Below are positions 22,816 to 35,800 of a DNA stretch of 64,000 nucleotides, piece after piece. Location: positions 612,309,755 to 612,373,754 of the forward strand of contig NC_081409.1 in NCBI RefSeq assembly GCF_030272615.1, in the 5' to 3' direction. Position numbers and translations under genes: made by a program. The notes beneath the pieces were generated by a model. The model did not search any database, was not told the origin of the DNA, and saw only the letters and a list, made by a program, of their open reading frames with translations. Positions within the stretch are counted from its first letter, which is position 1. The number at the start of each line of letters is the position of its first letter. This DNA is from Cryptomeria japonica. Taxonomy: Eukaryota > Streptophyta > Pinopsida > Cupressales > Cupressaceae.

Positions 22816-25326
22816 AGTTGAATTTTCTGATTGTGTCGATATAATTGTTTCAACTTCCTATACTGGTTGAGGCATTGCCAGTTCAGTTATGATCATTTCC
22901 ACCATCAGTTCCTTGTCATATGATATAGAATGATTTTTGTACTATTCATCCACTTTCACATTAGCACTTTCAATAATTTTCTACAATCTTTTGTTATAAC
23001 ATCTATATACTTTGCTTTGAATTCAATACCCAATAAATATCCCTTCATCACATCTAGGATCAAACTTTCCAATTGAGACATCTCTTTTGATATAGCATTT
23101 ACTTCCAAAAATTCTGAAATACTTAACAGTGGGTGTATGTCCAAATCATAGTTCATAAGGGGTCTTACTGGTTTCACCTTTGATGTGAACTCTGTTGAAT
23201 GTGTAGACTGTTGTACTCACTGCTTCTCTCTAGTAGATATGAAGTAATTTGGCTTCTATCATCATAGATCTTGTTGCATCCAAAATGGTTATGTTCTTTC
23301 TGTCAACTACTCCATTCTGCTAAGGAGTCTTAGGTGCAGATAGTTGTATCCTGATTCCATTTGTCTCACAATAACTGTTAAATTCATGAGAAGTGAAATC
23401 ACCACCATGATCTGATCTTAGACATTTGATTTTCAATCCAGTTTTTGTTTAAACCTTCACTTTAAAGATCTTGAATTTCTCAAAAGCTTTAGACTTCTCC
23501 CTTAGGAAAGTCACCCACATAATTCTAGAATAGTCATCAATAATCAACATGAAATACCTATCACCTTGAAAGCTTCTAGTCCTTACTGGACCACATAAGT
23601 CAGTATGAATCAAATCAAGTACATCATTAGATTTATCATGTATTCTCTTAAAAGAACTTCTAACTTGCTTTCCTAATTGATATTCCTTACATATCGGATT
23701 ATGAGGCTTCATAATCTTAGGTATATTTGTAACTTCCTTAGTTGAACCGATCTCAACAATACAATCAAAATTAACATGACACAACCTCTTATGTCATAAC
23801 CAACTCTCATCAATATGAGCAATCAAACATGTCTTGTTACCAGTATTCAAGTGAAAGATATTACCTCCAGTCTGAATACCGATTGTAATCTCCAAACCAG
23901 TCTTGTTAATGATTTTGCATTTTATATCTTTGAACTGAAGTTGGAAACCCTTATCAACCAATTGAGAAACACTCAAAAGATTATTCTTTAAACCTTCTAC
24001 TTAATAGACATTATCAGTATTATGCTTAACATCCAGAGAAATAATACCTCTACCTTTGATCATACATGCTTTGTCATCTCCAAATCTGACTTGACCACCA
24101 TTGTATTCTTGCAGGGACATAAATTTCCCTTTATCTCTAGTCATATGATGTGAGCATCCACTATCAATTACCCATTCATCCTTATCTTCAACTTTTGATG
24201 CCAGGGCCTTTTCTTCATTCTTGATAGCCAGTTTCAGTTTATCTTCCTTCAAAGAATAGAACACCCATTCCTTACCATTGTTGAATCCACTAGCAGAGTC
24301 TTATGTCGATTCATCTCCAGAGTCATCGGTTACTCCTTACTCATATTCTATGTAGCATTGTTTACTTTTCTTGAATCTATATATGTTCTGGTTAGGCTTA
24401 AAATATTTTTTAATTCTTTCCTCAAACCTTGCATTCCTTTCAAGACATCTAGATGAAAAATGACCAATCTTGTTACATGGAAAACATTTAAAAGGTGCTT
24501 TTCCTTCATACTTACTTCCAATTGGTCCTTTAGGTATTCTTCTAGAAAATAAGGCTTCAAGTTTCTCAAGTTCTTCATCTTCTTTCCTCATGTCTTCCAA
24601 TTCTTTTGCATATAGGGCTCTCCAATCACTTTTTTTAGTAGATGATGATTATGATGATGCATGAAAAGCAAGCTTTACAGCTCCAAAAGATCCAAATTCT
24701 TCAAGCTCAAAAGCAGATAATTTCCCAATCAGAATCTCTTTGTTAACTGAAGTGTTTGTCATTGTTCTTAACTCATTAATTGTAGTTACCTTCATCTTGT
24801 AAGCCAGTGGAAGGGCTCTCAAGAATTTGGAAACTATTTCATCTTCACTTATAAATCCTCCACAACATTGAATTCCCATAACAATTTCATTTACTCTTTC
24901 CATAAACACAGCAATTGTTTCATTATCTTCCATCTTTAAGTTTTCATATCTTACCCGATAACCATCAAGTTTAGCAATTTTGACAATAGGATCACCTTCG
25001 TTCTGAGTTTGCAATTTATCCCACATAACCTTATCTAATGATTTATCAGTCAATCCCATGATCTATTCATCAGTAAATGCACACAAGAGGGCTTCTCTAG
25101 CTCTGCAATCATTTTCAATATTCTTATCCATCTCTGCAGGAGCAGGATTGCCAGATGTCAGATCATAAGGTGTGTATCCTTTCTTAGTGATCTCCCAAAT
25201 ATCCTTGCCAAGATATCTAAGATGAGTCTGCATTCAAATTTTCCATATCCCATCATTTTTTTCATCAAGCTTAGGGATTTCTCTTCTAAAAATAGTTGCC
25301 GGTGGATCAGAAGTGTTAGCTGCCAT
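22816..25326 (-). pseudogene. Copia gag, protease and integrase
   Basis: The likely start ATG is at 25326 (MAANTSDPPATIFRREIPKL). Gag contains MGIQCCGGFISEDEIVSKFL and ends with a zinc knuckle CFPCNKIGHFSSRC (CX2CX4HX4C) near 24490. Protease is marked by EWVIDSGCSHHMT (about 24180). Integrase has the LCHVNF...CKEYQLGKQ zinc region, LIHTDLCGPVRT, DYSRIMWVTFL, RSDHGGDF and QNGVVDRKN, where Asp stands in place of the usual catalytic Glu. Most of this is one frame interrupted by stops (for example near 25240, 25065 and 24650), with a frame shift between 23449 and 22956. Confidence 0.87.
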
Positions 25327-25369
25327 AGGATCTACCTCAAGCGGTTAAGCTTCTACAAAAGAGAACCAA

Positions 25370-25382
25370 GGCTCTGATACCA
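25370..25382 (-). other. Copia primer-binding site
   Basis: The minus strand reads TGGTATCAGAGCC just inside the 5' LTR, complementary to initiator tRNA-Met. Confidence 0.85.
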
Positions 25383-25384
25383 AT

Positions 25385-26638
25385 TTTTAGGATAATCGGT
25401 GAACAACTGAGAGGGGGGGTGAATCAGTTGTTAACAAATTATAACTTTTAATCCACTTAATAACCTTTAAACAAATCAAGTACCGGTCAAGCACATACAG
25501 ATGTCGGTAGGAACAAATACCGGTAAACAATACAACTCAACAATTAAATAGATAATCAATGCAAAGCAACCATACCACATAACACCATGATTTGTACATA
25601 GAAAACCCAGAAAGGGAAAAACCACAGTGGGAAGCCTACCCACAGTCAAATGATACTTCTGCAGAAAGTATGTGTTACAATGAGGGGCCTGCACTTGCAG
25701 GAAGGCACACTGCCTAGAACGTATTGCTCATTACAAAAGAGTCTCACTGACTACAGAGAGGCTACAACCATCTCAAGATAAATGGACAACAATCCAATAA
25801 AGTGAACTGCTAGAAATAGCATCTATCATGCCTGATTACAGTCATGGTTAAGCTCAGTGTTGGAGGACTAAATCCTCTTCTGAATCCAATTTGATTGCCA
25901 ATGATCGACCAACTCCTTTGCCTGGATAAAATATTACAATATTCACACATTACATTCCTTGACCATGACCTTTTCAATAACCATGATACTCTACAAAGAG
26001 TTTCTACCTCTTATTTATTCAAACCCTAAAGCCTAAACCAAATTGGGTCAGCCACCTAAGAAATATTACATAAATCCATATTCCAATGATATGACATGTC
26101 GACTTAAGACCAAAACAACAATAACATATCCATAAATCATCTCAAAACATCCTGGTAACGTGTAGAGTACACGTTATCATTATACCGGTCCATAACCTAG
26201 ATAGGTACCCGACCTATTCTGGGTCCACCATGCCAAAGCAATGTCTAGAAGCATTTGAAGTATGATCAAAGAACATCTTCAGCATCCTAAAATCCATGAA
26301 GAAATTGTACCAACACCAATTATGCATCTTGTCATGATTCCACAATGAAATCTCTATCGGTAAAGCCTTAAACCACTATCGGTAAGGCTTTACCAGAGTG
26401 TATGATAGCATCTGATTACCAAGTCAATACCAATTGACCAAAACATGCTCATGAAGCACGTATCACATGTAATCAAACATGTTGGAAGTGTCCAACAGAT
26501 AATCTCTTATTCCGGTAACACTAGATCTTCTACCAGTAACCAAAACCTGTCTGTCGGTAACCAACCATATCAGCTAGTGTTGACATCAATTACAAAACAT
26601 CAATGCAACACATAATCAATTCATCCATAATGCCAATA
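25385..26638 (-). repeat. Copia 5' LTR
   Basis: A direct repeat of 19496-20764. The terminal dinucleotides are decayed (plus-strand TTTTAGG in place of TGTTAGG, and CCAATA in place of CCAACA). Confidence 0.85.
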
Positions 26639-29600
26639 GGATGCTCTTCATCAAATCTTCTTATCACATTCCATTACAAGATTTGAGGTTGGTGTATTGT
26701 CACCCTTAGGTTTTAAATGCATATTTTGGTTGTTTTATGTTAAAATTTGCATGTTGTAAAATCACTTGTTTGTGACTAGAGTTTTGGTGTTATTGTGAAT
26801 TCTTGGTTGAATTGTGGCATATTGTAGTATGTATTTTATTGAATATTGTTTATGGGAGTCAAGACCAAACTTACCCTTGGGAGGGTAGAGTATTCTTGGG
26901 GTGAAGGGAGTTTGACATTCATAGGGTGTAGAGTCTCTCTTCTGAGAAGAGAGGGAAACAAGGATCTAGGATCCTTGCTGCATTTTATTTTACTTAAATT
27001 AGGGGTCATAAGAGAGGATTTGGCTTGAAAGCTTTAGGGGGTCATAAGGGATTTATTTTTATGGTCATGAGAGACCGAGTTTGAAAGGAGATTTTTGGCC
27101 TTGTGATGGCTTTGGCTATTATACTTACAAATCTCCTCATGTCTAATCCACCTTCACCCCACTTTAAAAATATCATTTTATGACTATGTGTTAAGCTTGG
27201 GATGGGATTTTTTGTGTTGAATGTTTCCTCTTTGAAATCCATAAATTGTATGTGTGTTAAGCTTGTTTGTAACCTGTTTGGTACCTAGTTATCCCAAGCT
27301 CGAGGGTGGCCTCTTATAGGCCTAGGTTGGGAGGTGAGCTTCCATGGTCACAACCAAAGGAGTTATTTTATTTGCAGATTTGCATATTGGATGTAGAAGG
27401 TGGAAGAAAGGGAGTTATCTATGTGGTTAATTTGAGGAATGTTATCAAGTTGCAACTTCAAAACTATTTTAGTTTCTGCTTATTAGTGAAAAAGTGTGAG
27501 GCCTCACCTCGACTCAGTCTGACATTCAGTGGATTTTATATTTAGACTATTATGGATACTTTATTTTGATGCTTTTTGAGACTTAGAACTTATATGATTT
27601 CAGGATTTGGGATAACATTGCTATGATTTGATGATTTTACTTATATGCTTTTGTGATAGAACACTACATGATTGTTAGATAAGATGATATTGCAATGATA
27701 GATGTCATTATTGAATTTGCAGGACTTTACTCTAAATATAGAACTATGATGTATGTTTAGTTTGTGTGAATTGGGATGAAATTTCTTATGTGAATTTTCT
27801 TGATTAAAGATGTATTCAATCTGTGCAGATGAAAATTGTATGCAAGTAATGATGTGCATTGTTATAGTATTGAATTGTATTATATATGGATATTTGGAAG
27901 TACTAATGTGTAAATTGAGATGCGTAGGAAATTTACCATGTGACCATGGAAAATTACGGAGAATCAAACCTAGACTTATGTATGTTCGTAAGCTAGGGTT
28001 TGTCTATTTGGAGAGACAACACCCCGTTTGTGTTGTATTTTATTCGAAACAGTATATGTTGCATGAGTGTTAAGTGTTATTTAAATTTATTGTGTAAAAA
28101 CCACAAGAGACAATTTCATGTTTTATTTTTGTCACTTGACACATGTGGATTTAAATTTAAATGTTTTATTTTGTCTCTTCATAGGAAAGCGTTTAAATTA
28201 TAGTACTTCTTAAATAAACTAATGTGTTGTCTTAAATACTTTGGGAATATAATATTTGGGGTGGTCAACTTATGTTTGACCCGAAAATAAACTTCAGAGG
28301 GGTTTAAAATGGGTTAAATGAACACCTAGGGGTAGTTTAATAGGGTTTCCTAGAGCCCATAAGGTATACCTAGGGGTTAGGGGTAATTTTAGGCAAGTTT
28401 CTACTTTATAATGATCTTTTTAACGCTTTAAAAATTGGCTTTTTTGAGTTGTACGAAAATTGAAAATTTAGAAGTTAAATCTAATTTAGATTTTTCTTAT
28501 TCGAATGGGAGCCTTTTTGCATTTTTGCTTTCTTTCCCTTTTAGTTTTGGAAACTTGTGAGAACTCAGAGAGTGAGCTTCTTAAGGAAGATTTTTGGGAA
28601 TTGAAGGGTAATCAGCCACTCTCCATTTTTGGAGACAAGAGAAATTTTGAAAAGAAAATAATGTTATGGAATAGTAAAATTGATTAAGGGTAGAAGGGAA
28701 AAGATTCGTGGATTGGGCAGCACTTCATCAAATATCATAATACCTTTGGGCAGATTAAGGTTGGTTTCAGTTATTCATTAAAATGTCTTCTTCTTGCTTA
28801 TGTCTGGAAGTTTGTTGGTGTAAGAAATCTGTGTTCTTGAATGATTTTTTAGAAAATCTATTGCTATTTTTGCATTACGATTTGTTTGTGTTTTGGGAGT
28901 TTTCTCAAGACCTCTTACTCTTGGGGGAGAAGAGGATCTTGTGGGTGGTAGCAGCGACAACCCTCGAGTGAGAGACTCTCTTTTGAGAGCGATCACAAGG
29001 GATCTTTGTGTGACCCTTGCTGCATGGCCTGTTTGTGCAATGGGGGTCATAAGGAGGGATATAAGGCTAGAATGCCTTTGGGGGGCATAAGGAATAAGGG
29101 GTTGAGATTCTTGATATATTTATTGTGTCATGAGGTGGCTTCTTGTTTATTTCATACTTGCAGTTCTCCTCAGGGTATTGGTCCACTACCACCCTTTGAA
29201 AAAGTTCATCACCAAAGTGTGGTGCTGTGAAGCCAAGTTGGGAATGTGTCTGGAAAATCTATATGTAATGCCTTCTATGTGTTTGCCTATTTGTTACCCG
29301 TCTAGGAATTGGTTCTCTGAGCTCGGGGGTGGCTACCAGTTAGCCTAGGCTAGGAGGTGAGCACTCCGTGGTCATATTTGTGTTTTCTATTATGCAGGAA
29401 AGTCAGGAGAAAGAGAATAGGAACCATGAAAAGACACAGAAGATTATTGTTGAAGATACTTAAATCCAGTTGCAAATATTTGATTAAATTTGTTATAGAA
29501 GTATGCCTCATTCATTGAAGAGAGAACCAAGTTGTAATTCTTGAAAATAGTCTTGAAGTTATTGTTGTAGCTAAACAAAGGAACATCCTATAAAATTTGC

Positions 29601-29927
29601 AGATTACCTCAGAGTTGTAAAAGCTTGTTTGATTTCTACTTCTGATTTTTCAAAAAAGAAAAGCCACTTTGAGTTGCATGCAGAAGCTTCTTTGTATTAT
29701 AATAAAAAAATTAGCTTTCGATTTAATTTTATCTAGATTTCTACTTGTTGAAAATATGAGTTTATTTTTGCTGAAAGATCTTATGTATTTTAAAAAAAAG
29801 GGAATGTTTAAAGTTATTGCTTAATTAGTTGAAAAATCAATGAATCTATTTATTATAGAGAAGTATATTGTAGTTCTTAAAATGTATTTCTAAATTGTAT
29901 TTTAAATTAGTGTTGATTAAAAAGCTT

Positions 29928-29930
<3 letters not shown>

Positions 29931-30005
<75 letters not shown>
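29931..30005. repeat. (AT)n microsatellite in B 5' LTR
   Basis: About 75 bp of alternating AT. The equivalent tract in the 3' LTR (42959-43095) is about 135 bp, which accounts for much of the length difference between the LTRs. Confidence 0.95.
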
Positions 30006-30007
<2 letters not shown>

Positions 30008-30248
30008 AATTAACTTAATACTTTTCCTTTGCTATCTTTAGTTTAAAATCTTTGCTTGTAAATCTTTTTTTTTTTAAAAAAATTTATATATATATATTGG
30101 AATATTTTCACCCTTATAACTTTATGATTTAATATTTATATAAATATAAATATGTATATATATAAATATATATATTTATATATATATATATATATATTTA
30201 AAAAAATAAAATAAATGAAAAAAAAAAGGAAATCGGGTTCCACGCGGA

Positions 30249-30455
30249 CCCCACTATGTGTACGCACAGTGAGGGCCGTGCGGCGCCCACTGTGTGAACA
30301 CACAGTGCGGGCCGCTCGACTCCCACTGTGTGGACACACAGTGGACGGCCGCGGCCGCCACTGTGTGGCCACACAGTGGTGTGAGCCGCTAGCGGCGCCC
30401 ACTGTGTGGACACACAGTGGTGCCGCGGCACCCACTGTGCGCCCACATAGTGGCA
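30249..30455. repeat. Six-unit GC-rich hairpin array in B 5' LTR
   Basis: Six units on the pattern CCCACTGTGTG-n-CACACAGTGG begin at about 30249, 30286, 30322, 30357, 30398 and 30431. Arms are about 8-10 bp, loops 2-4 bp and the period is 32-41 bp. The spacers are GC-rich and unrelated. The array repeats at about 43301-43505 in the 3' LTR. Confidence 0.88.
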
Positions 30456-31340
30456 CCTCGGCCCTCCCCGCCGCCTTCATCGTAACCTGCAATGAAATAA
30501 TGGCCGCTGCCTTGGGGTTTCAGCCCTGTTAGAAAGAATACTCAGTGGTTTGAAAAAAAAAAGGGATTAAACCCTAGCCCGGGTAGGGCTAGGGTAAACG
30601 AATTAAATTAATAGGTTAGTTCATAGTTATTAATATATTTATATAAAAAATATATATATAAAACCCTAATTAGGGTTGGAAAGCAATTTAACTATTATCT
30701 TGGGGAGATAATTTTAGATGGATTAAAAATAATGTAAAATTATATATGTATATATATTTATATATTTAAATATAAATATATATATATATAAATATATACA
30801 TTCTGATTATAAATTGGAGTAAGTTTTTTTTTAATAAAGTTTTAAATATTTAAATGTTTTTAATAGAGTTTTAAATATTTAAATACTTCCGTAGGATTAC
30901 TCATAGGAAGTAAAAAGGGAAGTGAAATATATTAATCATAAGAAGTAAGCCTATCCTTTATAATTTTTAAATGTATTTGATGTAATAAATACTTAAATTT
31001 TGTCCTGGTTAATTTAATTAGAGTATCAAAATTTTAAATTAGATGTTTAGACTTTATGTCTTATTTGGGGATTGAATTAAAATTTCCTCTCCTATTTTCT
31101 TTAGCATGTTTGATTTAATAAACCTCATGACTAGGTATCCTGTGGAGATAAAATTAAGCAGTTAGTTTTTCCGCAATTAGAATTAAACAAATTATCGATG
31201 CTTGATTCGTTTCAGAATTAGCTCGAATATAATTATGGAAATTTCAATAACGCTTGTCGTGTGAGCGAACTTGTCAATTAAATTAGTATTTTAAAAAAAA
31301 AATCATTCCGTTTTTGCCCTAAATTTTGGGCATGACATTT

Positions 31341-31352
31341 TGGTATCAAAGC
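31341..31352 (+). other. Element B primer-binding site
   Basis: TGGTATCAAAGC lies 3 bp after the LTR end. It differs from the usual TGGTATCAGAGC at one base (G to A). Confidence 0.8.
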
Positions 31353-31504
31353 AAGGTTTCCACACTAGGAACCTTACTCACTTACGTTTTGCCTTAGAAT
31401 ATTTAAAATTATTTTGTTAAATTGATTTTTATCAGACTTTGAAATTAAATTGAATTTATTTCAAAAAGAAATAAATTAATTGTTTTGCCTTATTTCCTCT
31501 TAGG

Positions 31505-32812
31505 ATGCCTCCGACGACGTGACAAGCTCGCAAGCGCGGACGGGGTCCTAGACGTGTGTGCATAGCACGTGATGAGGTAGAGAGGGAGGCATCAGTTCCA
31601 GAGGAGGACCCAGAAGCACCTCCTGAACAGCCAAATGAACTTAACCAAGACCTCTTAGCAGCCATTCAAAATCTTATTGGCATTGTTCAGGAGAGGATCC
31701 CAGCAGAGAACCCTTAGGTTAGGAGTCATGACTCTGGGAGTCATAGATCTGTTGATAGAGAACAAAGCAGGAGCCCAGCTCCGATTCCTATAGAGAGTCG
31801 GGGTGGTAATGAGCCAGAGTCAGTACATATGCCAAGACCACCTCCAGCAGTGGAACCAGTTTATTTTGAGAGAGGTCGTCGAGATCCAGGGGATCTCATC
31901 AGGGAGGTCATGCGCCTCCAACCACTATCCTTCGGAGGTTCTACAGATGGAGTAGAGGTCGAGGCATGGCTTCTGAGTCTTGAGAGGTGCTTTGCATTGC
32001 ATTCTTATGAGAGCAACTTGAAGGCACGTGTTGCAGTTCATCTTCTGAGAGGGACAGCCTCCACCTGGTGGAGAGAGGAAGAGTACAAATGCAGATTAGT
32101 TCCTGATACACTCACTTGGGAGATATTCACAGAAAGGTTCCGTGAGAGGTACCTATCAAAACACTTCAGGTAGCGTCGTATAGACGAATTTCACGATCTC
32201 CAACAAAAAGGCTTGTCAGTAACCCAGTATGAGAGTAAATTCTTTGAGTTGTTGCCGTATGTAGATTATCTTAAGGATGAGAAACTTCTTGTTAACCACT
32301 TCATCAGGGGATTAAATGCCAGTATAGCCGGGCCTGTTAGGATGTCCGCACCAGAGAGCCTTCAGGTTGCTGTAGAGAAGGCACTGATTGCCGAGGAAAT
32401 CAGGTTAGACCACCGGACAATAGGGATCAGTTTCAGAACCGAAATCCCGCACCTCAGACTTATGGATTCCATAAACCACATTGGAAAGGGAACAACCAAA
32501 ATTCTCAGGGGTTCTCCAAACCCCCTTCTCCACAACAGACACCACAGAACCAAAGGCAAAAGCCTCCACAGTATCAGTAGGGCTCCAAGCCCAAACAGTG
32601 GCAGACTCAGGGACAAAAACGTGATCAGAGAGCACAGGGGTAGTACACACAGCCGACAGGGACTCAGCAGTCCTCCAGGGGTGGGTACAGCGGATCCAGT
32701 AGGACAGGAGGTGAGGCATTCTCTAGGCCTCAGGGTGCCCAGTTCCAGGCACGGGGTGCTTGCTTTACGTGTGGAGCCATGGGGCATATGGCAAGGGATT
32801 GCCCTCAGGGAC
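31505..32812 (+). pseudogene. Element B gag
   Basis: It starts at the ATG at 31505 (MPPTT then a TGA, then QARKRGRGPRRV). The gag core is clear: PVYFERGRRDPGDLIREVM, LQPLSFGGSTDGVEVEAWLL, STWWREEEYK and FTERFRERYLSKHFR, then QYESKFFELLPYVDYL and IRGLNASIAGPVRMSAPESL. After a Gln-rich linker comes a zinc knuckle CFTCGAMGHMARDC (CX2CX4HX4C, about 32762-32803). Stops are at 31520 (TGA), 31715, 32171, 32578 and 32641 (all TAG). A one-base deletion near 32418 (in DHRDNRD) shifts the frame. Apart from these the frame is continuous into pol. Confidence 0.92.
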
Positions 32813-35800
32813 AGGTAGCAAGGAGTCAGTGGATGGCCGCTTCAGAGCCGACAGTTGGTGATATGGGCAGGTCCCATAGAGTATTCACAACGGTTGACAA
32901 CCGCCAGGCTAAGCATCAGGCCACGGTTATCGAATCTACAGGTATAATCAAAGGTAACAATGTATCTATTTTGTTTGATTCAGGAGCTACTGACTCCTTT
33001 ATATCTCCATCGGTGGTGGAGCATTGTGGGCTAGTGGTAACTAGACAGGGTGTCAGTTGGGAAGTGGAATTAGCTTCAGGGGCTAGAGTGTCAGTAGAAT
33101 CAGAGGTTAGGGCATGTCAGCTGCAGATTGGCAAGTCCACCACTTTAGTAGACCTTAGAGTGACTCCACTTGGATCTTACGGAATCGTACTTGGCATGGA
33201 TTGGCTTTATGCTCACAGGGCCAAGATGGATTGCCGCCTGAAAAAGATCGAGTGTGAGGATGATCATGGTTCACCCATAGTTATCACTGGGATTCAGAGG
33301 CCCGTGTCTCTTCGTATGATCTCCGCAATGCAGCTTAAGCGGAGCATGCGGAAGGGATGTGAGCTTTTTGCTATCACTATCAGTGACAGAGGGGAAGAGG
33401 AGGAAAAAGAAACATCGCTCGATGACCATCCTATCCTTAAGGGATACTCAGATGTATTTCCTTCAGAGTTACCAGGAATGCCTCCCCGCAGAGAGATTGA
33501 TTTTCATATAGACCTAGTACCAGGAGCCGAGCCAGTTTCCAAAGCACCTTATAGAATGACCACAAATGAGCTTAATGAACTTAAAATTCAACTCGAGGAA
33601 CTTCTTGAGAAGGGTCATATCCGTCCTAGCGTATCCCCGTGGGGTGCACCAGTCATCTTCGTTAAGAAGAAGGATGGATCTCTTTGATTGTGTATGGATT
33701 ATCGACAGCTAAATAAAGTAACCATCAAGAACCGATATCCTTTGCCCAGAATTGATGATTTATTTGACCAGCTTCGGGGTGCCAAGGTCTTTTCCAAAAT
33801 AGATTTGAAGTCAGGATACCATCAGTTGAGAATAGTGGAAAGTGATATCCACAAGACCGCATTTTGCACTAGATAGGGTCACTATGAGTTTACCGTAGTC
33901 CCCTTCAGACTTACGAATGCCCCAGCAGTTTTTATGAGCTTCATGAATGGGGTGTTCCGTACCTTTCTGGACCATTTTGTTATTGTGTTCCTCGATGATA
34001 TACTGATATATTCTCGGAATGAGAAGGAGCATGAGGAGCACCTAAAACAGGTATTGCAGTGTTTGCAGGATAACCAGTTGTTTGGCAGCCTATCGAAGTG
34101 TGCTTTCTTTCGGTCTGAGGTCAAGTACCTTGGGCACGTTATCTCCGGTGATGGGATCTCAGTTGACCCATCAAAGATTAGGGCTATTATGGATTGGCCA
34201 GTGCCTACCAGTGTAACAAAGGTCAGGTGTTTCATGGGCTTAGCAAGGTATTACCAATGTTTTGTCGAGGGTTTCTCTAGAGTCGCACACCCTATTACTT
34301 CTCTTTAGCGTAAAGGGAAGAAATTTGAGTGGACAGAGAAGTGCGAGAAGGCCTTTCAGGAACTCAAGAAGGCACTTACTAGCACTCCTATCCTTGTTGT
34401 ACCAGATCTTTCAGCGGACTTCATGGTTTGTACAGATGCTTCTCTAGAGGGTTTAGGGGCAATTCTTATGCAGGATGGTAGGGCCATAGCTTTCGAGTCT
34501 AGGAAACTTAAGACTCATGAACTTAATTATCCCACTCGCGACCTTGAGCTCGCAGCAGTAGTGCATGCACTTGTGAGGTGGAGACACTTCCTTGTAGGAC
34601 ATCACTTCGAGCTGCATTCAGATCAACAGAGTCTTCAGTACATCTTTACTCAGCTGAACCTTAATGCACGTCAGAGGAGATGGATGGAGTTCTTGTGCAA
34701 ATATGATTTTGATGTTCACTACATCAAAGGAAAGGAAAATGTAGTTGCAGATGCCTTGAGTAGGAGACATCATGAGGTTTACACCATATCCATGTGCACA
34801 AACTTGAGAGACTGTATACTTTGGCACTTGTCAGAGGATGGATGGTATGCAGAGGTTTGTCAGGTATTACGTTCTCGGGTTACTCTAGAAGGGAAATATG
34901 TGGATTATTCTTTGGAGTCTGATGGACTGTTACACCACAGAGGGCGCATTTATGTACCTTCCTCCGGAGGATTGTGAGAGTTCATTTTCACGGAAGCTCA
35001 TAGAGCTCCTTATGTAGCGCATCCCAGGGTTAAGAAGTTGCATGCTGACTTGAGGCAGTTGTATCATTGGCCGGGAATGCGGCAGCTCATTGCTGAGATA
35101 GTAGCTCGATGTCTCAAGTGTCAGAGGGTAAAGGCGGAGCACCACCATCCAGGTGGGTTGCTTCAGTCTCATGCTATACTAGAGTGGAAGTGGGATACTA
35201 TATCCATGGATTTCATCATTGGTCTCCTTATGTCTTCTCGTTGCCATGATGCTATCTTGGTGACAGTTGACAAGTTGACCAAAGTAGCTCACTTTTCACC
35301 AGTTCGTACTACATTCACAGCTCCAGTAGTAGCACAGGTGTTCTTGTGAGACATTGTTAGACTACATGGCGTACCCCGCAAGATTATTTCTGACAGGGAT
35401 TCTCTTTTCACTTCTTCCTTTTGGAAGTCATTACAGGCAGCTATGGGCACTAAGCTCAATTTCAGTACAGCCTATCACCCAGAGACAGATGGTCAGACAG
35501 AGAGGGTCAGTCAGGTGTTAGAGGATATGCTTCGCATGTACGTTAGGGATCATCAGACCCGGTGGGAGGAGTATCTTCCCTTAGTGGAGTTTGCCTATAA
35601 CAATGGGCATCACACTTCTTTGGGGATGCCACCCTATCAAGCTTTATACGGAAGGCCTTGCAAGACGCCCTTGAGTTGGGATCGCATAGAGGATAGAGTT
35701 GCTATTGGTCCTGAGTTAGTTCGGGATATGGAACAGTAGGTGGATTTGATTAGGCAGCATCTCAAAGAGGCTCAGGATAGACAGAAGAAATATGATGATG

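Larger units (their letters stand above)
19496..26638 (-). mobile_element. Ty1/Copia retrotransposon, decayed, possibly Sirevirus-like
   Basis: Direct LTRs (19496-20764 and 25385-26638), a tRNA-Met primer site beside the right LTR, and the order gag-protease-integrase-RT-RNase H on the minus strand define a Copia element. The left flank is AGAGG; the right flank (GGATGCTC) fits the same duplication after a small deletion. Both flanks continue LTR B''. Several purine-rich tracts lie upstream of the 3' LTR and TACCGGTA-type palindromes recur in the LTRs, features reported for Sireviruses. Multiple stops and frameshifts show it is inactive. Confidence 0.88.
27495..31337 (+). repeat. Element B 5' LTR (3843 bp)
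   Basis: It begins TGTGAGGCCTCACC and ends TTTTGGGCATGACA. It contains an AT microsatellite (29931-30005), a GC-rich hairpin array (30249-30455), a telo-box hairpin (30571-30595) and a second ACCCTAATTAGGGT palindrome near 30664. No convincing ORF is present. Confidence 0.93.

Noticed and set aside
27641-29348. Multiple 60-108 aa ORFs repeated at 40650-42548
   Set aside because: They are chance frames present twice because both LTRs of element B contain them; no conserved motif or codon bias was seen.
30136-30532. 100-118 aa ORFs in both strands over the B LTR hairpins (also 43227-43584)
   Set aside because: Both strands stay open because the GC-rich palindromes lack stops; the proteins are repeats of the hairpin unit without family motifs.
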